Part shown: one piece after another, positions 1 to 12,086 of the stretch
Layout of the letters: each line of letters starts with the position of its first letter
How positions within the stretch are numbered: position 1 is the first letter of the stretch
Assembly (NCBI GenBank): GCA_032622095.1
Contig: CP136065.1
Location: 109,595,195 to 109,659,194, forward strand
Source of the DNA: Siphonodentalium dalli
Lineage: Eukaryota; Mollusca; Scaphopoda; Gadilida; Siphonodentaliidae
DNA: 64,000 bases
Reading direction: 5' to 3'
Notes under the pieces: generated by a model
Database searches by the model: none
The model's input: only the letters and a program-made list of their open reading frames with translations
What the model was told of the DNA's origin: nothing
Position numbers and translations under genes: made by a program

Positions 1-474
1 TGGTACGTGTTACAACTCATTGTAATTCAATTGAGTATTTGTCACTAAAAACAAGCTTTCTGATTGGCCGAGAGCGGCTAACTTTCGTTTTTGATTCACC
101 GACATCGGCCGCTTCAGCGTGCATCAAATCTGAATGTAGCACGGTCAAATTTCATCAGCGCAGAACGAGTAGCGAAACGAGCACATCCGCGCGTTGTTGT
201 CTATAGACACCGTTCATCGGCCGCTTCAGCGTGCATCAAATCTGAATGTGGCACGGTACAATTTCATCGGCGCAGAACGGAGTAGCGAAACGAGCCAACC
301 CGCCCCACAGGAAATGGTTACAGAGCAGTGTTCCGAGTAACGCAATGAACAAACCCAATGATTTGTGCACGGTGACAACGGCGAAATGAAAGTCTCGATT
401 CGTGTCATGAAAATGACTAAATGAAATTTTTTATACAGTTTTTTTGCAAATTCCTTGCTAGATTGAATTACAAT
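1..474. repeat. Non-coding sequence with 112-bp tandem duplication
   Basis: Two direct copies of a segment beginning ATCGGCCGCTTCAGCGTG lie at about 104-215 and 216-296, offset 112 bp and differing at a few positions. Small open frames cross the repeat in both directions but none resembles a known protein, and both strands are open only because the segment is GC-rich. No splice-supported exon was recognised. Confidence 0.6.
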
Positions 475-620
475 GGAGATAAACGTACCCTGTTTCGTTG
501 TACATTCTGGGATTCGAGCATGAAAACAGTTTGTGAACTCGCCGGCAAGCCGGCTCGTTCACAAACTGTTTTCATGCTCGAATCCCAGAATGTACAACTC
601 AACAGGGTATGTTTATCTCC
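475..620. repeat. Near-perfect 146-bp palindrome (fold-back/MITE-like)
   Basis: The left arm from 475 (GGAGATAAACGTACCCTGTT) is repeated in reverse complement ending at 620 (AACAGGGTATGTTTATCTCC). The arms are about 70 bp, with a spacer of a few bases near 547. The arms differ at only a few positions, so the hairpin is young or maintained. No transposase and no clear target duplication were seen. Confidence 0.8.
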
Positions 621-863
621 TAAATATATAAATATTAAATCCAATTTTAATTTACTCAAATTTCCACATTCAATTCAGTTGGAGTATTACGGAAAACCAT
701 TAGTGACAATGCATACAAATATATAAATCATAAACATTTCCGATTAATCATACTACTTTGCGATAAATCACAAATCTTTATGATAAATCGCAAACTACCG
801 GTACTTTGAGATAAATCGTGGATAACATTGGGGACCATAATGGAAATAAATGGTTGTCGGACT

Positions 864-2068
864 TAGGGCTGGGCGATATTGGCCCCAAAAAATATCGCGA
901 TATTATGGCGACAACATCGCGATACACGATATTATCGCGATATTATTTTGGTATATTACAATTGGTAAGTACAATGTACAATATATGCAATATTTCATGA
1001 ATAAAGTTTGCACAATACATCCCTACGTTTTATTTACGAAGTGTGTGTCATGGTGTCATGAGAGGTCGAGTAAATGTGTATTGAACAATTATCAGTAACA
1101 TCACAGTATACATGTATATAATGACCACTCGTCTGCAACAATTGACAGTTTGCCGACGGAGAAATAATAACTTTGAAACAAAGGGATATAATCATATAAC
1201 ACGGCCCACGTGCGTTTTCGCATACATTTTTTAGAGTTATATCCCTTTGACCATAGCGCTCAACACCATGCACACATTAAGCACTGCATTCGGTTTAAAA
1301 TTCGTGAGGAATTGGTTGTTTGTGAGACTACGGTATTTATCAGTGGTAATTGGTAGTTGGTAGCACCTTGGGACTTCAATGTCCATATACGGCAGCACTG
1401 GGAATTAGCGTTGACAATGCCACAATGGGCAGTGCCGAGGCAAAAGCCGACATGAAATGAATTTGCGTCGGCATTTTTTTAGCTGAGGAAAATAAATATA
1501 GACAATCATGTTCAATTAGTTTGTGAATTTGACATTTGTTGAAGCGATAGCAATGCCATGATCCGTACGGCACATGTCCACAAAATCATTTTACTAGCAA
1601 TTTGCACACATTGAGACGATCAGCTAGACTAAGTGTGGTCAATATAAAATCTGACATCGTAATCCGTCTCCAAGCAACCGGTTACGGTTGATAGAGCAAG
1701 CTGCACCAACTTGAAAGGAGGTCATTGTGCCAGTCGCATGCGCGCGACATACCAATCTCACAGTGTAGCCAACTGATGCTACTAGTATCTCTTTGATGTT
1801 TCCGACGAAGCATATCCAACTTGACAAGCACGTGCTCCGATGTTTTAGAACATTTTCGACTGCGTATTTCCGGGAAGTTTGGGACTATTATCTGATTATA
1901 CTTACTCTAACTTCGCTGTTTGTTGGGACCATATGATGGGTTTCAACCTACATGGATAATATTACTACTTGGGACGGTATTACGATATTTTTATTTCAGA
2001 CGATATTATTGACGATATCAAAATTAAAACCGGGTATACCCGATATATCGTCATACCGCCCAGCACTA
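864..2068. mobile_element. Non-autonomous hAT-like DNA transposon (1.2 kb)
   Basis: The left end reads TAGGGCTGGGCGATAT and the right end, in reverse complement, TAGTGCTGGGCGGTAT. Subterminal regions are rich in CGATAT motifs on both sides. Flanking octamers GTCGGACT (856-863) and GACGGACT (2069-2076) agree at 7 of 8 positions, as expected for the 8-bp target duplication of hAT elements. The interior has only short open frames and no transposase. Two unrelated ends are possible but the matching flanks argue against it. Confidence 0.65.
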
Positions 2069-2077
2069 GACGGACTG

Positions 2078-3560
2078 TTTTTAGCTCACCTGAGACGAAG
2101 TCTCTGGTGGAGCTATAGTCATCACTCCTCGTCCGTCGTCTGTCCGTCGATCCGTCTGTCAACTTTTTAAAAAACATCTTCTCCTCTGAAACCATCATAC
2201 CGAATTGGTTCATATTTGGTGTGGATGTTCTCTAGGTGACTCTCATTCAGATTGTTCCAATGAGGTCACCAGGTTGATTAGTTGAGAAACCAGGGCCATA
2301 ACTCTATTCCTCCATAGTAATTCTTAGAATGACTTCTTCTTTTGAACCATTTGACCGATTTAGCTTACATTTGGTATGGAGAGTCCTTGTGTGACTGGGG
2401 TTCAGATTTGTTCAAATGGGGTCACTGGGTCAAATAGGGGCAGAGCCAGGGACATAACTCTTTAAAAAAAAATTATTTAAATCCATGTTTTAAATCCTTG
2501 CCCCCTCAACCCCGCCCCCCCCCCCCCCCACCTCCCCCACCTCCACCACTGAATGTCCCTGCCACCCCACACCAGATCCTTGCAAGGTTCACACCATTAA
2601 AAGCCTTACACTTTAGTTATATGACATGCCAGGAGCTGACCAGCCTTAATTCTCACAGCTGTGTGTCCAGTCATAAAGTAATTAACTTTTATCTCAATAT
2701 CCACATTTATCAGGCTGGGAGAGAATGAGGTGTGTGAATGAAATTTAATCCTATGTGTTTACAGCAATCTCAAATACAACTCTAACTGTTTGACAGTTTA
2801 CACATTTTATAATAGTATTAGTATTAACCATTTCATTACCAGAGCTATGCTGGTACAGCAAAAAGACCCTGCACCAGTGTATTCTCCTATATATAAGAGA
2901 ATACACTGGGGATCAAGGAAATATTGTTAGGCCAATTTTGTCAGACATCCAAATAAATCAGACATGTCCTATTCTCGCAGGGATGTCCCCACATATGTTT
3001 GGGGAGGGGACAAATTTCTCAGATTTGTTCATTGAGATGTAATTTTTTTTCCAAAACCAATTACGTATACTAAAATAAAATGAATATAAAATAATAGACC
3101 ATTGATCAAGAGAAATGAGCTCCTAGTTTTAATATTTGTCCAATATTTATTATTTTATAACAAGGTACTAGTATCATGCCAGTGCATTGTCTTATATATA
3201 TGTGAGTGTCCCATAGGTAGCCTCACCTAAGAGAATGCACTGGCTCTCAAGGTTAAGGAAATATTGTTAGGCAAATGTAGACAAGCATCCAAATAAATCA
3301 CAGATGTCCTATTCTTGCAGGGATGTCCCCATGGGTTGAGGGGGTGGAATTAGCAGATTTGTTAAATGAGATGTAATTTGTTTTCTCAAAATTAATTATT
3401 TAGACTAAAATGAATATAAAATAGTAAACTACTTAATTTTTTAACCCCCCAGATTACATTATATAAAATATATGCCATATTATATACCATTTGAAAGAGG
3501 AAGCTCCAAAACATTGTATTATCAACTTTTCCAGTATAATAAACTGTGGACATGTTGTTT
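2078..3560 (+). repeat. Interspersed repeat family A, copy 1
   Basis: Begins with the family head (GCTCACCTGAGACGAAGTC, then CGTCCGTC-type tetranucleotide). Degenerate units follow, recognisable by TTCATATTTGGTGTGGATG, CAGATTTGTTCAAATG and CCAGGGCCATAACTC. A poly-C/CCCACC tract lies at about 2510-2550. The 3' part contains segments with CTCTTATATATAAGAG palindromes and GGGATGTCCCC near 2980 and 3320. An open frame of Met-Pro-Pro-Gln followed by poly-Pro at 2498 is an artefact of the C tract. Other copies start at 3733, 7785 and 8736. Confidence 0.75.
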
Positions 3561-3732
3561 TTATTGAGTTGCCAAAGAGCTTTGTTATCTAGATTGCAAT
3601 AAAAAGGAAAATTATTTTCAATGCAGGGGGAATAACTCTATATATTAAAGATGGAGTTCTTCCCCTTCCATTGAAAAGTTTGAATTCGGTTGCATTCTGG
3701 GATCCAAAGGGGGGGGATCATTCTATAATTTC

Positions 3733-4650
3733 AGTAGTTTTTGGCTCACCTGAGACGAAGTCTCTGGTGGAGCTATAGTCATCACTCCTCGTCCGTCCGT
3801 CCGTCAACAATTCTTTAAACTTCTCCTCTGGAACCATAAGACCGTATGGGTTCATATTTGGTGTGGATATTGCCTTGGTGACTCACATTCAGATTTGTTC
3901 AAATGAGGTCACTGGGTCAAATGTGGGCAGGGACATAACTCCAAAAAATATTAAACATTGCAAGTGAAGTCTGACATTTTATAAACATTTCGTGGAGATC
4001 TGCTAGAGGTCATTAATTCCCAATTACAACATCAATCTATTACCTTGGGTGACAGATTTGTGAAAATGGTATTACAAAGTCGAATAAGGGCATTGCCAGA
4101 GACATAACTATTTCACAACATATTAATTCTTAAAATAGGTATGGAAGAGCCAAGAACTAGTTGGCTTATTTAGCATGGAATGTTCTTGTTTGACTGCAAT
4201 ACAGATATTTTTAATGGGGTAACCTGGAAAAATAGGGGCCAAGCGAAGGACAGTTTCCTTCTTAATATGCTTCCTTCACAAGGACCATCAGGTCTATTTT
4301 TTTTATAAAAAGGCGCTTGTGAGATTGGAAATTTCCAACAATTGGGAAAGTTTGAGATGTCAATTGTGTAATTCCAACCTAAGACTTGGAAGTCTTGAGC
4401 CTAGTCGGGAGGGGACTTGTTGGGGGGGGGGTATCAGTAGTGTACAGTTGGTAATTTGGCCACATATCCTGTTTAGATCTACTTCTTTTAAAGTGATTAT
4501 GAAAAGTTCCAACTATTGTGGTCTCCAGAGTCCCAGTCTTTGCAGTCTGGTGAGCGACCCCACGGTCATTGACTGTCTTGTTTTTATGCTATCCCGGATG
4601 GTTTTTGGTCGCCTGATAGTGCGGACAAGCTCTTTACAGAGCTAATTCTT
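3733..4650 (+). repeat. Interspersed repeat family A, copy 2
   Basis: Same head and CCGT microsatellite as at 2078, followed by diverged units. The 3' part from 4310 (AGGCGCTTGTGAGATTGG) is shared with 9535-9900, showing that both copies belong to one longer element. A 108-residue frame at 4319-4645 runs through this shared non-coding tail and has no recognisable similarity. Confidence 0.75.
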
Positions 4651-4814
4651 TAGTAAAACCCATGATATTTATACTTACACTCTTAGTACATGTAAGTCTT
4701 ACAGATAAATTGCCATATGATATATTACAACATGTTTACATGTAACTCAACTTTACTACACTGCACATTATTCACGACATATATATACCGGTATATACAT
4801 ATTATCACAATGTT

Positions 4815-4965
4815 CAGTGTGTTGATCCGCGTCGTAGTATCACGTCGAGTTGAGGTGGGCAGATTGCTGGATCAAACGAGTTGCCGCAGGCAGTGAGTTT
4901 AATTGATCCGGCAATCTTCCCACCTCAATGAGACAAGATGCGATGACACAGATCAACTCACTCCT
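4815..4965. repeat. Imperfect inverted repeat
   Basis: The arm TTGAGGTGGGCAGATTGC (about 4849) pairs with GGCAATCTTCCCACCTCAA (about 4911-4929). The outer flanks GTTGATC and GATCAAC also pair. This is a hairpin of MITE type with no coding and no assigned superfamily. Confidence 0.55.
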
Positions 4966-5044
4966 GTGATAAAAGGTTTATTATATGACGCCCACTTTAC
5001 AATAATAACCATCAGCAGTTAAATTTTCTTACCGTAGTTTATTA

Positions 5045-5560
5045 TGTTTACCCATACCATAGTATACTCGTCGTGCGTCCGTCCGTCTGTCTGTCTGTCC
5101 GTAGACACTTTACGCATGGTGCGATAACACAATAATTTTCTATCCGATCGAAACCAAATTTTGTATATGGGTTTCTCAGCACCATATACAGATCGAGTTC
5201 AAATATGGGTTTGATCCGAGTTTTTTTTACGGAGTTATGGCCCTTTTTCGACTTCGAATTCACGCATGCTGTCATAACTCAAACAATTTTTATCTGATCG
5301 GAACCAAATTTGGTATGCGAGTTGCTCAGTCCAAAATACATATCGAGTTCGAATATGGGTTTGATCCAATATTTTATAATGGAGTTATGGCCCTTTGACA
5401 TAGAATTCATGCATGTTTCAATAAATCTACAATTTTTCAACTGATAGGAACCAAATTTTGTATGTGAGTTTCTCAACTCAAAATATAGATCGAGTTCGAA
5501 TATGGGTTTGATCCGATATATTTTAATGGAGTTATGGTCTTTTGATTATTTTATTCATCC
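5045..5560 (+). repeat. Repeat family B, copy 1
   Basis: The head GTTTACCCATACCATAGTAT is followed by (CCGT/CTGT)n and GTAGACACTTTACGCATG. Three or four units of about 125 bp follow, each carrying GGAACCAAATTTTGTATATG, CAGATCGAGTTCGAATATGG and GGAGTTATGGCCC. Open frames on the minus strand simply follow these units. Confidence 0.75.
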
Positions 5561-6018
5561 TAAAATATATCAAAGATACACAGTTTGCACTGTCCAAATA
5601 GAATCCTATAAATCAGGTCTGAGGTTGTCTTTGCACACATAGTTAGTATCCAGTTACAATGCCATGAATTGTCTCTCTCTTGCATTGAGATAATTAACTA
5701 CTAGGGGACGTGTTGGCCATATCATATATACTTTATGCTCTATAAAGTATCTCTGACCATATGCTGAGATAGCACAGATGGAATGTTTCTACTATATATT
5801 TTATATGCATGGTTATTTAAATTCCATCTTAAAGGCATAATCTGGTTTCATTGTTTAATAGCATTACTATTGGAGATTAATAATGTGATTGTGTTTAGTA
5901 GATTTGTTGGACATTAATTTCAATTGATTACAAATGTGAATTGAAATATTAAAGGGGCACACCAGGTTTGATATATTTTTCTTGTACTCTGCATGAGATA
6001 AAACTTTTTATGAGCACC
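5561..6018. other. Stretch without recognised features
   Basis: AT-rich sequence between two family B copies. No exon, RNA gene or repeat structure was recognised. Confidence 0.5.
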
Positions 6019-6215
6019 TATACCATAGTATGGTACACATAGTGTCAATGTCCGTAGACACTTTGGGCATAATGCGATAACTCTAACATTTTCTATTTGA
6101 TCGGAACCAAATTTTGTATATAGGTTTCTCAGCCCAAAATACAGTTCGAGTTTGAATATGCGTTCGATCCCATTTATTTTAAAGGAGTTATGACCCTTTT
6201 TCGTAAAAAAAAAAA
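6019..6215 (+). repeat. Repeat family B, copy 2 (short)
   Basis: A single unit: it has the CACCTATACCATAGTATGG head, GTCCGTAGACACTTTGGGC, GGAACCAAATTTTGTATATA and AAGGAGTTATGACCC. The CCGT array is almost lost. It ends in an A-rich run. Confidence 0.7.
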
Positions 6216-7000
6216 TTATTTTTATTTTTATGTTTTATAATAATAATAAACAAAATGTCATTGACTCTTTCATTGGTTTTCATTTAGATATTGATGATTA
6301 TGATACAAGTTGATAAAAAGGTTCCCAATCTTCTATAATTCAACTCTCATTTATCCGATCATAGTCAATTTTTATCGCCAAGGGATGGGTTAACATCTGC
6401 CGATCGTGATCGGCCTCTCGTTTTTAACGGATATATAGTTTGTCGTCGTCAATTCGGCACATCTCGGCAATTTCCGTAGGAGTGTGATCTGATTTGATCC
6501 GGGGAAATCTCATTGTGTGATCCAACGATTTGGATTAGATCATCAAACAATAGTAGTATTTAGGGAAGAATAGTCGCAGTCATATACTAGTAATAAATAC
6601 ATATTATTAACAATATGCCGAGCGAAAAATCATACTTCTAACAAGTGAGATAAAAGACATCTCAAAAAACAGAATGCTGTTGTATTTATCTTTTGCCAAC
6701 CGACACTATAATTTTTGGGCAAATTTAGCCAAATTTATGTCAGTTTTGAAACAAAAACAACCTACATTTTGGTAATTTCGAAGAGTAATTTGGTAATTCC
6801 GAAGAGCAATTCCCGTTATGCTTGAATACAAAGTTACAGTACATGTGATGAGGTCGCGGATTTATGGAACATTGGGGTGATTTGTCAGCAATAAACAAGA
6901 TATACTAGTAAGACCTGATATAATATTAATCCATGTTTCATTGAATATGTAGCTACATTACTATTTTATTCCACTTGTGTGCATTAATTTATTCATTTAA
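6216..7000. other. AT-rich stretch with one shared short repeat
   Basis: The segment around 6367-6422 (CGCCAAGGGATGGGTTAACA, then CCGATCGTGATCGGCCTC) recurs at about 18591-18640, directly before ABCF1 exon 3. It contains the palindrome CCGATCGTGATCGG. Nothing else was recognised. Confidence 0.5.
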
Positions 7001-7733
7001 CTCTTTCGATGCCAAGCTCGCATAAATGCGAGTTACCCAGTCGCTGCCAAATACGCATTTATGCGAGTTCGGAGGTTCAACTGGTTTACGGGTCGTAATT
7101 ATATTGTTTTGTTGCATCACAATGGGGGTTCATTTATTTTTTATGCAGAGTGCTGGTGTGCGCTGACAATTTAGAAGAAAGGTCAGTCAAAGTCATGCTA
7201 CTCCTGAAGTTCTATGAGTACAGTCCGAGCCAGAATATACCATTGACAAATTAACTTTTGGTGGGATGCGATATATGAGTGGAAAATAAACAGCATAATT
7301 GACTTGGCGTCCTCCTTTCTGCTGATCAGTTTAGCGTCCAAAAATACTGTCGGAATGAGGTCGGTGAAAAATACGGAATAGTAGCCGGAATGTTATTAAC
7401 TGGTGAAGCATTAATTAATGTGATAGAACACTAGAACAAAAAAACAAACATTTAATCATATATGAATTGAAAAAATTTACCGAAAAACATAAATTAAAGC
7501 AAACCCAAGATGGCCGCCAATGGCACGTGTCCCTATGACCTTGAATGGGTCTCCACGTCGGGGCAGGTGATAGGTCATTGTCATATATACCCACATGTGA
7601 AGTTTCAACTAAATACACCGATAATTACCCAATAGTCATTGCATTACCCACATATACATAAAATACTTGTATTTACACCCAGAATGCTTGGCACTGGGGA
7701 GTATGTCCGTGTGGCTGGGTGGCAGCGAAAGAG
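7001..7733. mobile_element. TTAA-flanked, piggyBac-like non-autonomous element
   Basis: The ends are CTCTTTCGATGCCA and, in reverse complement, CTCTTTCGCTGCCA. The tetranucleotide TTAA sits immediately outside on each side (6997-7000 and 7734-7737). TTAA duplication with CC/CT-starting inverted repeats is typical of piggyBac-type elements. A subterminal hairpin built from CGCATAAATGCGAG lies near 7018-7060. No transposase remains in the 733 bp. Confidence 0.65.
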
Positions 7734-7784
7734 TTAAACCATCCGAAATGCTAAATTAGATGTGACCCAATTTTGAGGCAAGAG

Positions 7785-8735
7785 TTTTTAGCTCAGCTGA
7801 GACGAAGTCTCCGGTGGAGCTATAGTCATCACTCCTCGTCCGTCGTCCGTCCGTCCGTCCATCCGTCAACAATTCTTTGAACATCTTCTCCTCTGAAACC
7901 GGAAGACCGAATTGGTTCATATTTGGTGTGGATGTTCCCTAGGTGACTCTCATTCAGATTTGTTCAAATGAGGTCACTGGGTCAAATAGTTGCGAAGCCA
8001 GGGCCATAACTCTATTCCTCCATAGTAATTCTTACAACGACTTCTTGTTCAGAACCATTGGGCCGATTTAGCTAATATCTGGTATGGAGGGTCCTTGGGT
8101 GACTGGTGTTCAGATTTGTTCAAATGAGGTCACCCGGTCAATTAGTTGAGAAACCAGGGCCATAACTCATAGTAATTCTTACAATGACTTCTTCTAAAAA
8201 AATATTTGGCCGATTTAGCTTATATTTGGTACAGAGAGACCTTGGGTGACTGGGGTTCAGATTTGTTCAAATGGGGTTACTGGGTCAAATAGGGGCAGAG
8301 CCAGGGACATAACTCTAAAAAAAATTAACATTTTTGCATTTTGACCTTTGATTTTTTTAGACATATCACAGCTACCCAACCCCACCCTCCCCCACCTCCT
8401 GTCCCTGCCACACCACACTGTATCATACCATGTTATCTCTTCCTTGTTCACCCCATTAAAATCCTTGTTTTGATCACAGCTGTAGGAGTATCAAAAAGCT
8501 GTGTGTGCAGTCGTTAAAACCTAATTATCTATGTCAACACCTCTCAGACACTGGTAGCTGATGGCTTGATGAATGGAATATAATTCTCAGAATGCACTTG
8601 CTCTCAAGGTCATGGGAATTTTGTTAAGCTAATGTAGTCAAATAAATGTTGTATGTCATATTCTCACAGGGATGTCCCCACAGTGTTGGGGGGGGGGGGG
8701 GGGTGACTGACAGATTTGTTCAATGAAATGTAAAT
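7785..8735 (+). repeat. Repeat family A, copy 3
   Basis: Carries the GAGACGAAGTCTCCGGTGG head, a long CCGTCCGTCC array at about 7838-7866, and three or four units with CAGATTTGTTCAAATG. A C-rich tract follows near 8380, and a run of 16 G at 8688-8703 near the 3' end. The layout is the same as copy 1. Confidence 0.75.
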
Positions 8736-9990
8736 TTGAAGCTCTTATGAGAAGAAGCTATAGTCATCACTTCTCATCTGTTACCTGTTCATCTGTCTGT
8801 CCGTCCACCCATCTGCCAACAATTCTTTGAACATCTTCCCTAGGTCATAAGACTGAATGGGTTCATATTTGGTGTGGATGTTCCCTAGGTGACTCACATT
8901 CAGATTTGTTCAAGTGAGGTCACTCTGTCAAATGGTTGTGAAGCCAGGGCCATAACGCTTGCCCTCCACAGTAATTCTTAAAAACGACTTCTCGTGTACC
9001 ATCAGGTTGAATTGGTTCATATTTGGTATGAAGGGTCCTTTTGTGATTGTAGTTCAGATTTGTTCAAATGGGGTCATCCTGGTCAAATAGGGGCCAAGCA
9101 AAGGACAGTTTTCCTCTTAATATGCTTCCTTTGCACGGACTATCAGGTTTATTTTACTGATATTTAGTATGAAGGGTTCCTTTGGTGTCTGGGATTCAAA
9201 TTTATGCAGATTGGGTCACCAGGTTAAATAGGGTGGGACCAGGGACATAACTGTATGTCTCTATAGTAATACTTATAATGTCTTCTCAAGAGAGGTTGGA
9301 CCATATAGTATGGAGGATCCTTTAGTGACTGAGATTCAGATCTGTTAACATGAGGTCAACCTGTTAAGAAATGACGGGACTATGGGGACTTAAGACTTTT
9401 GTGTATAAAAAATCATTAAAATACAAAATTCATTAAAACGTCTAACTTGGAACTACCTGACTGATTAATCTGACATACATATAGTGTTTTTGGGTCCATG
9501 TATAATTGGGCTTTAATCATGTCTAAATGGTTTTATATAAAGCGCTTGTGAGATTGAAAATTTCCAACAATTGAGAAAATTTGAGATGTCGGTTGTGAAA
9601 TTTCAACCTAAGACTTGGGAGTCTGGGCCCCGGGCGAGAGGGGACTTCTTGAGCTGGAGGAGGGGGTGATCACTAGTGTACAGTTGGTAATTTCAAATTA
9701 GATTTGGTAATTTCAAGGTAGATTTTGTAGATTTGGTAATTTGATATTCACTGATCTACATTCATGAAGCCTCTCTAGCCACATATCCTGTTTAGATCTA
9801 CTTCTTTTAAAGTGATTATGAAAAGTTCTGACTGTTGTGGTCTCCAAAGTCCCAGTCTTATCAGTCTTTGCAGTCTGGTGAGCGACCCCACAGTCTTTGA
9901 CTGTCTTGTTGTTGATACGTCGCCATGACAGCAACGTCGCGAGGTGAAAGGTCACACAGTATAACATCAAACCGGTATAAGATAAAATAG
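8736..9990 (+). repeat. Repeat family A, copy 4 with long tail
   Basis: Starts at about 8740 with a diverged head (GAAGCTATAGTCATCACTTC). The tail 9535-9960 matches 4310-4640 but carries extra sequence near 9690-9770. A minus-strand 85-residue frame at 9713-9970 lies in the tail and is not recognisable. Confidence 0.7.
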
Positions 9991-10081
9991 ATTTTCATTT
10001 TATTTGTATTGTTGTCTGTTACTTGTATGGTAATATCCAAAGACCATTAAAACGTATCTTATCTTAATTACAGTATATATT

Positions 10082-11680
10082 TGTCCCCCCGACGTTTCGT
10101 CGGAGGACTATAGAAATGACCCTCGTCCGTCCGTCCGTCCGTCCGTGTTTACTAATGACTACTTATGTGGCTAAGATTGTGTAAAATGGATATTTATGTG
10201 CATAACTTCCGTTGCGTGGCTAGCCACGTAACAGCTTTCAGATGGACGTTCTAAAATGATCTATTTGGCCTAATCAGCTTATTTAATTTTGTAGTCACTC
10301 AAAATTTGGAAGAAAAAAAGTCCATCGATTTAGACATCCATGACCTGTCAATAGGAGATGTCGGACACTGACAAGACATTTATGTGGCTAGCCACCCAAT
10401 CACGGACCTGTCAGTTTCTCCTATTCCACTGTCCCAGTTGCTGTGAGCAAGTTTTTGAGTTTTAATCAGCTTCTGCTATAATTCCAACATGTTATGATTC
10501 CATAATCTGGAGTTTTATCACTATCTACTACTTGATAGCCACTTAAAATGTTATGGCTACTTGAGAAGCCACATAAAAACTAAAGCCACATTACCATTTC
10601 TAGCCACATAGGTCGAAGCCACATATCTACCCATTTGTTGGTACGTCCGTCCGTCCGTCCGTCCGTGTGTCCGTGCGTCCGAGATCGGGTACCTTCATGG
10701 TGTAATCAACTCCTCCTACAGTTTTAAACGTAGAGATTTGAAACTCTGGGATATTGTTCCTAACATGTTGGTGATTTGCAACATCTATATAGCTAATCAA
10801 AAATATCATTTTTCCATATTTTTGGGAGGTTTTCGACTTAGAAAATTTGGAACATTTTTGCCTTTTGGATGAGATTGGGTACCTTCATGGTGTAATCAAC
10901 TCCTCCTACAGTTTTAAATGTAGAGATTTGAAACTCTGGGATATTGTTCCTAACATGTTGGTGATTTGCAACATCTATATAACTAATCAAAAATATCATT
11001 TTTCCATATTTTTGGGAGGTTTTCGACTTAGAAAATTTGGAACATTTTTGCCTTTTGGATGAGATTGGGTACCTTCATGGTGTAATCAACTCCTCCTACA
11101 GTTTTAAATGTAGAGATTTGAAACTCTGGGATATTGTTCCTAACATGTTGGTGATTTGCAACATCTATATAGCTAATAAAAAATATTATTTTTTCTATAT
11201 TTTTGGGGGGTTTTCGACTTAGAAAATTTGGAACATTTTTGCCTTTTGGATGAGATTGGGTACCTTCATGGTGTAATCAACTCCTCCTACAGTTTTAAAT
11301 GTAGAGATTTGAAACTCTGGGATATTGTTCCTAACATGTTGGTGATTTGCAACATCTATATAGCTAATAAAAAATATCATTTTTTCCATATTTTTGGGGG
11401 GTTTTCGACTTAGAAAATTTGGAACATTTTTGCCTTTGGATGAGATTGGGTACCTTCATGGTGTAATCAACTCCTCCTACAGTTTTAAATGTAGAGATTT
11501 GAAACTTTGGGATATTTTTCCTAACATGTTGGTGATTTGCAACATCTATATAGCTAATATTTTTTTTATGGAGTTATTAACCCTTTTCGACTTAGAAAAT
11601 TTCAACATTTTTTTAAAATTTCTTTAACAAAGCGGCATCGACTTGCCATGTTGTCGGGGGACACTGTGGTCTGCTGACCT
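10082..11680 (+). repeat. Repeat family C, full copy with five-unit tandem array
   Basis: The head near 10085 contains CGACGTTTCGTCGG, a small hairpin, and then a (CCGT)n run. A diverged unit follows to 10620, then a second CCGT run. A tandem array starts at 10681 and the tail is GTTGTCGGGGGACACTGTGG at about 11652. A fragment of the same family is at 16918-17125. Confidence 0.75.
10681..11630 (+). repeat. 190-bp minisatellite, five units
   Basis: Units begin at 10681, 10871, 11061, 11252 and 11442 with GAGAT(C/T)GGGTACCTTCATGG; the first four are almost identical and the fifth is diverged. Each unit is open for about 60 codons (for example residues DEIGYLHGVINSS). Unit length 190 is not a multiple of three and the frames stop in each unit, so this is not a repeat protein. 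Confidence 0.9.
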
Positions 11681-12086
11681 TTTATTTTATATAACACTGA
11701 TTGACACAGAGTCTAGTAACACTCTCCCTCTCACCCACCCGCATTGTATTTAATATGCAGCCTTCCTATATACACACCTGCTATGCATGTCATTATGAAT
11801 ATATCTTGGGGGTTATCTGATGTGTATTACCCTGATGTAAGGCCGTGCCTCCCACAAATAAACCACAAGATGTACTAGAATCAAGAACTCACCTATAAAG
11901 TAATTCGGCAAATCTGCTTTGTATTTATATCTGTTTTCTGGGTTGACAAATACTGGTCCCAGTGTCTTTATATACAGTACAGTCAGTTCATAGCAATGAT
12001 GTGATGCAAATTTCAAGGTACCGTATAGCATAATGGTTACTATTTGATGGAGCTTATATTATAACACTCAGAACCCACAAGTTCAA
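11681..12086. other. Stretch without recognised features
   Basis: No exon, repeat or RNA gene was recognised between the family C tail and the LINE relic. Confidence 0.45.

Noticed and set aside
1034-1273. 79-codon minus-strand frame inside the hAT-like element
   Set aside because: No similarity to a transposase; short and AT-rich.
2498-2728. Proline-rich 76-codon frame
   Set aside because: Product of a poly-C tract in repeat family A.
10847-11627. Series of 61-77 codon frames with DEIGYLHGVINSS
   Set aside because: They follow a 190-bp minisatellite whose unit is not a multiple of three, so the frames do not join into one protein.
10681-11630. CRISPR-like array
   Set aside because: Adjacent 190-bp direct repeats without unique spacers in a eukaryotic genome; a minisatellite explains them.
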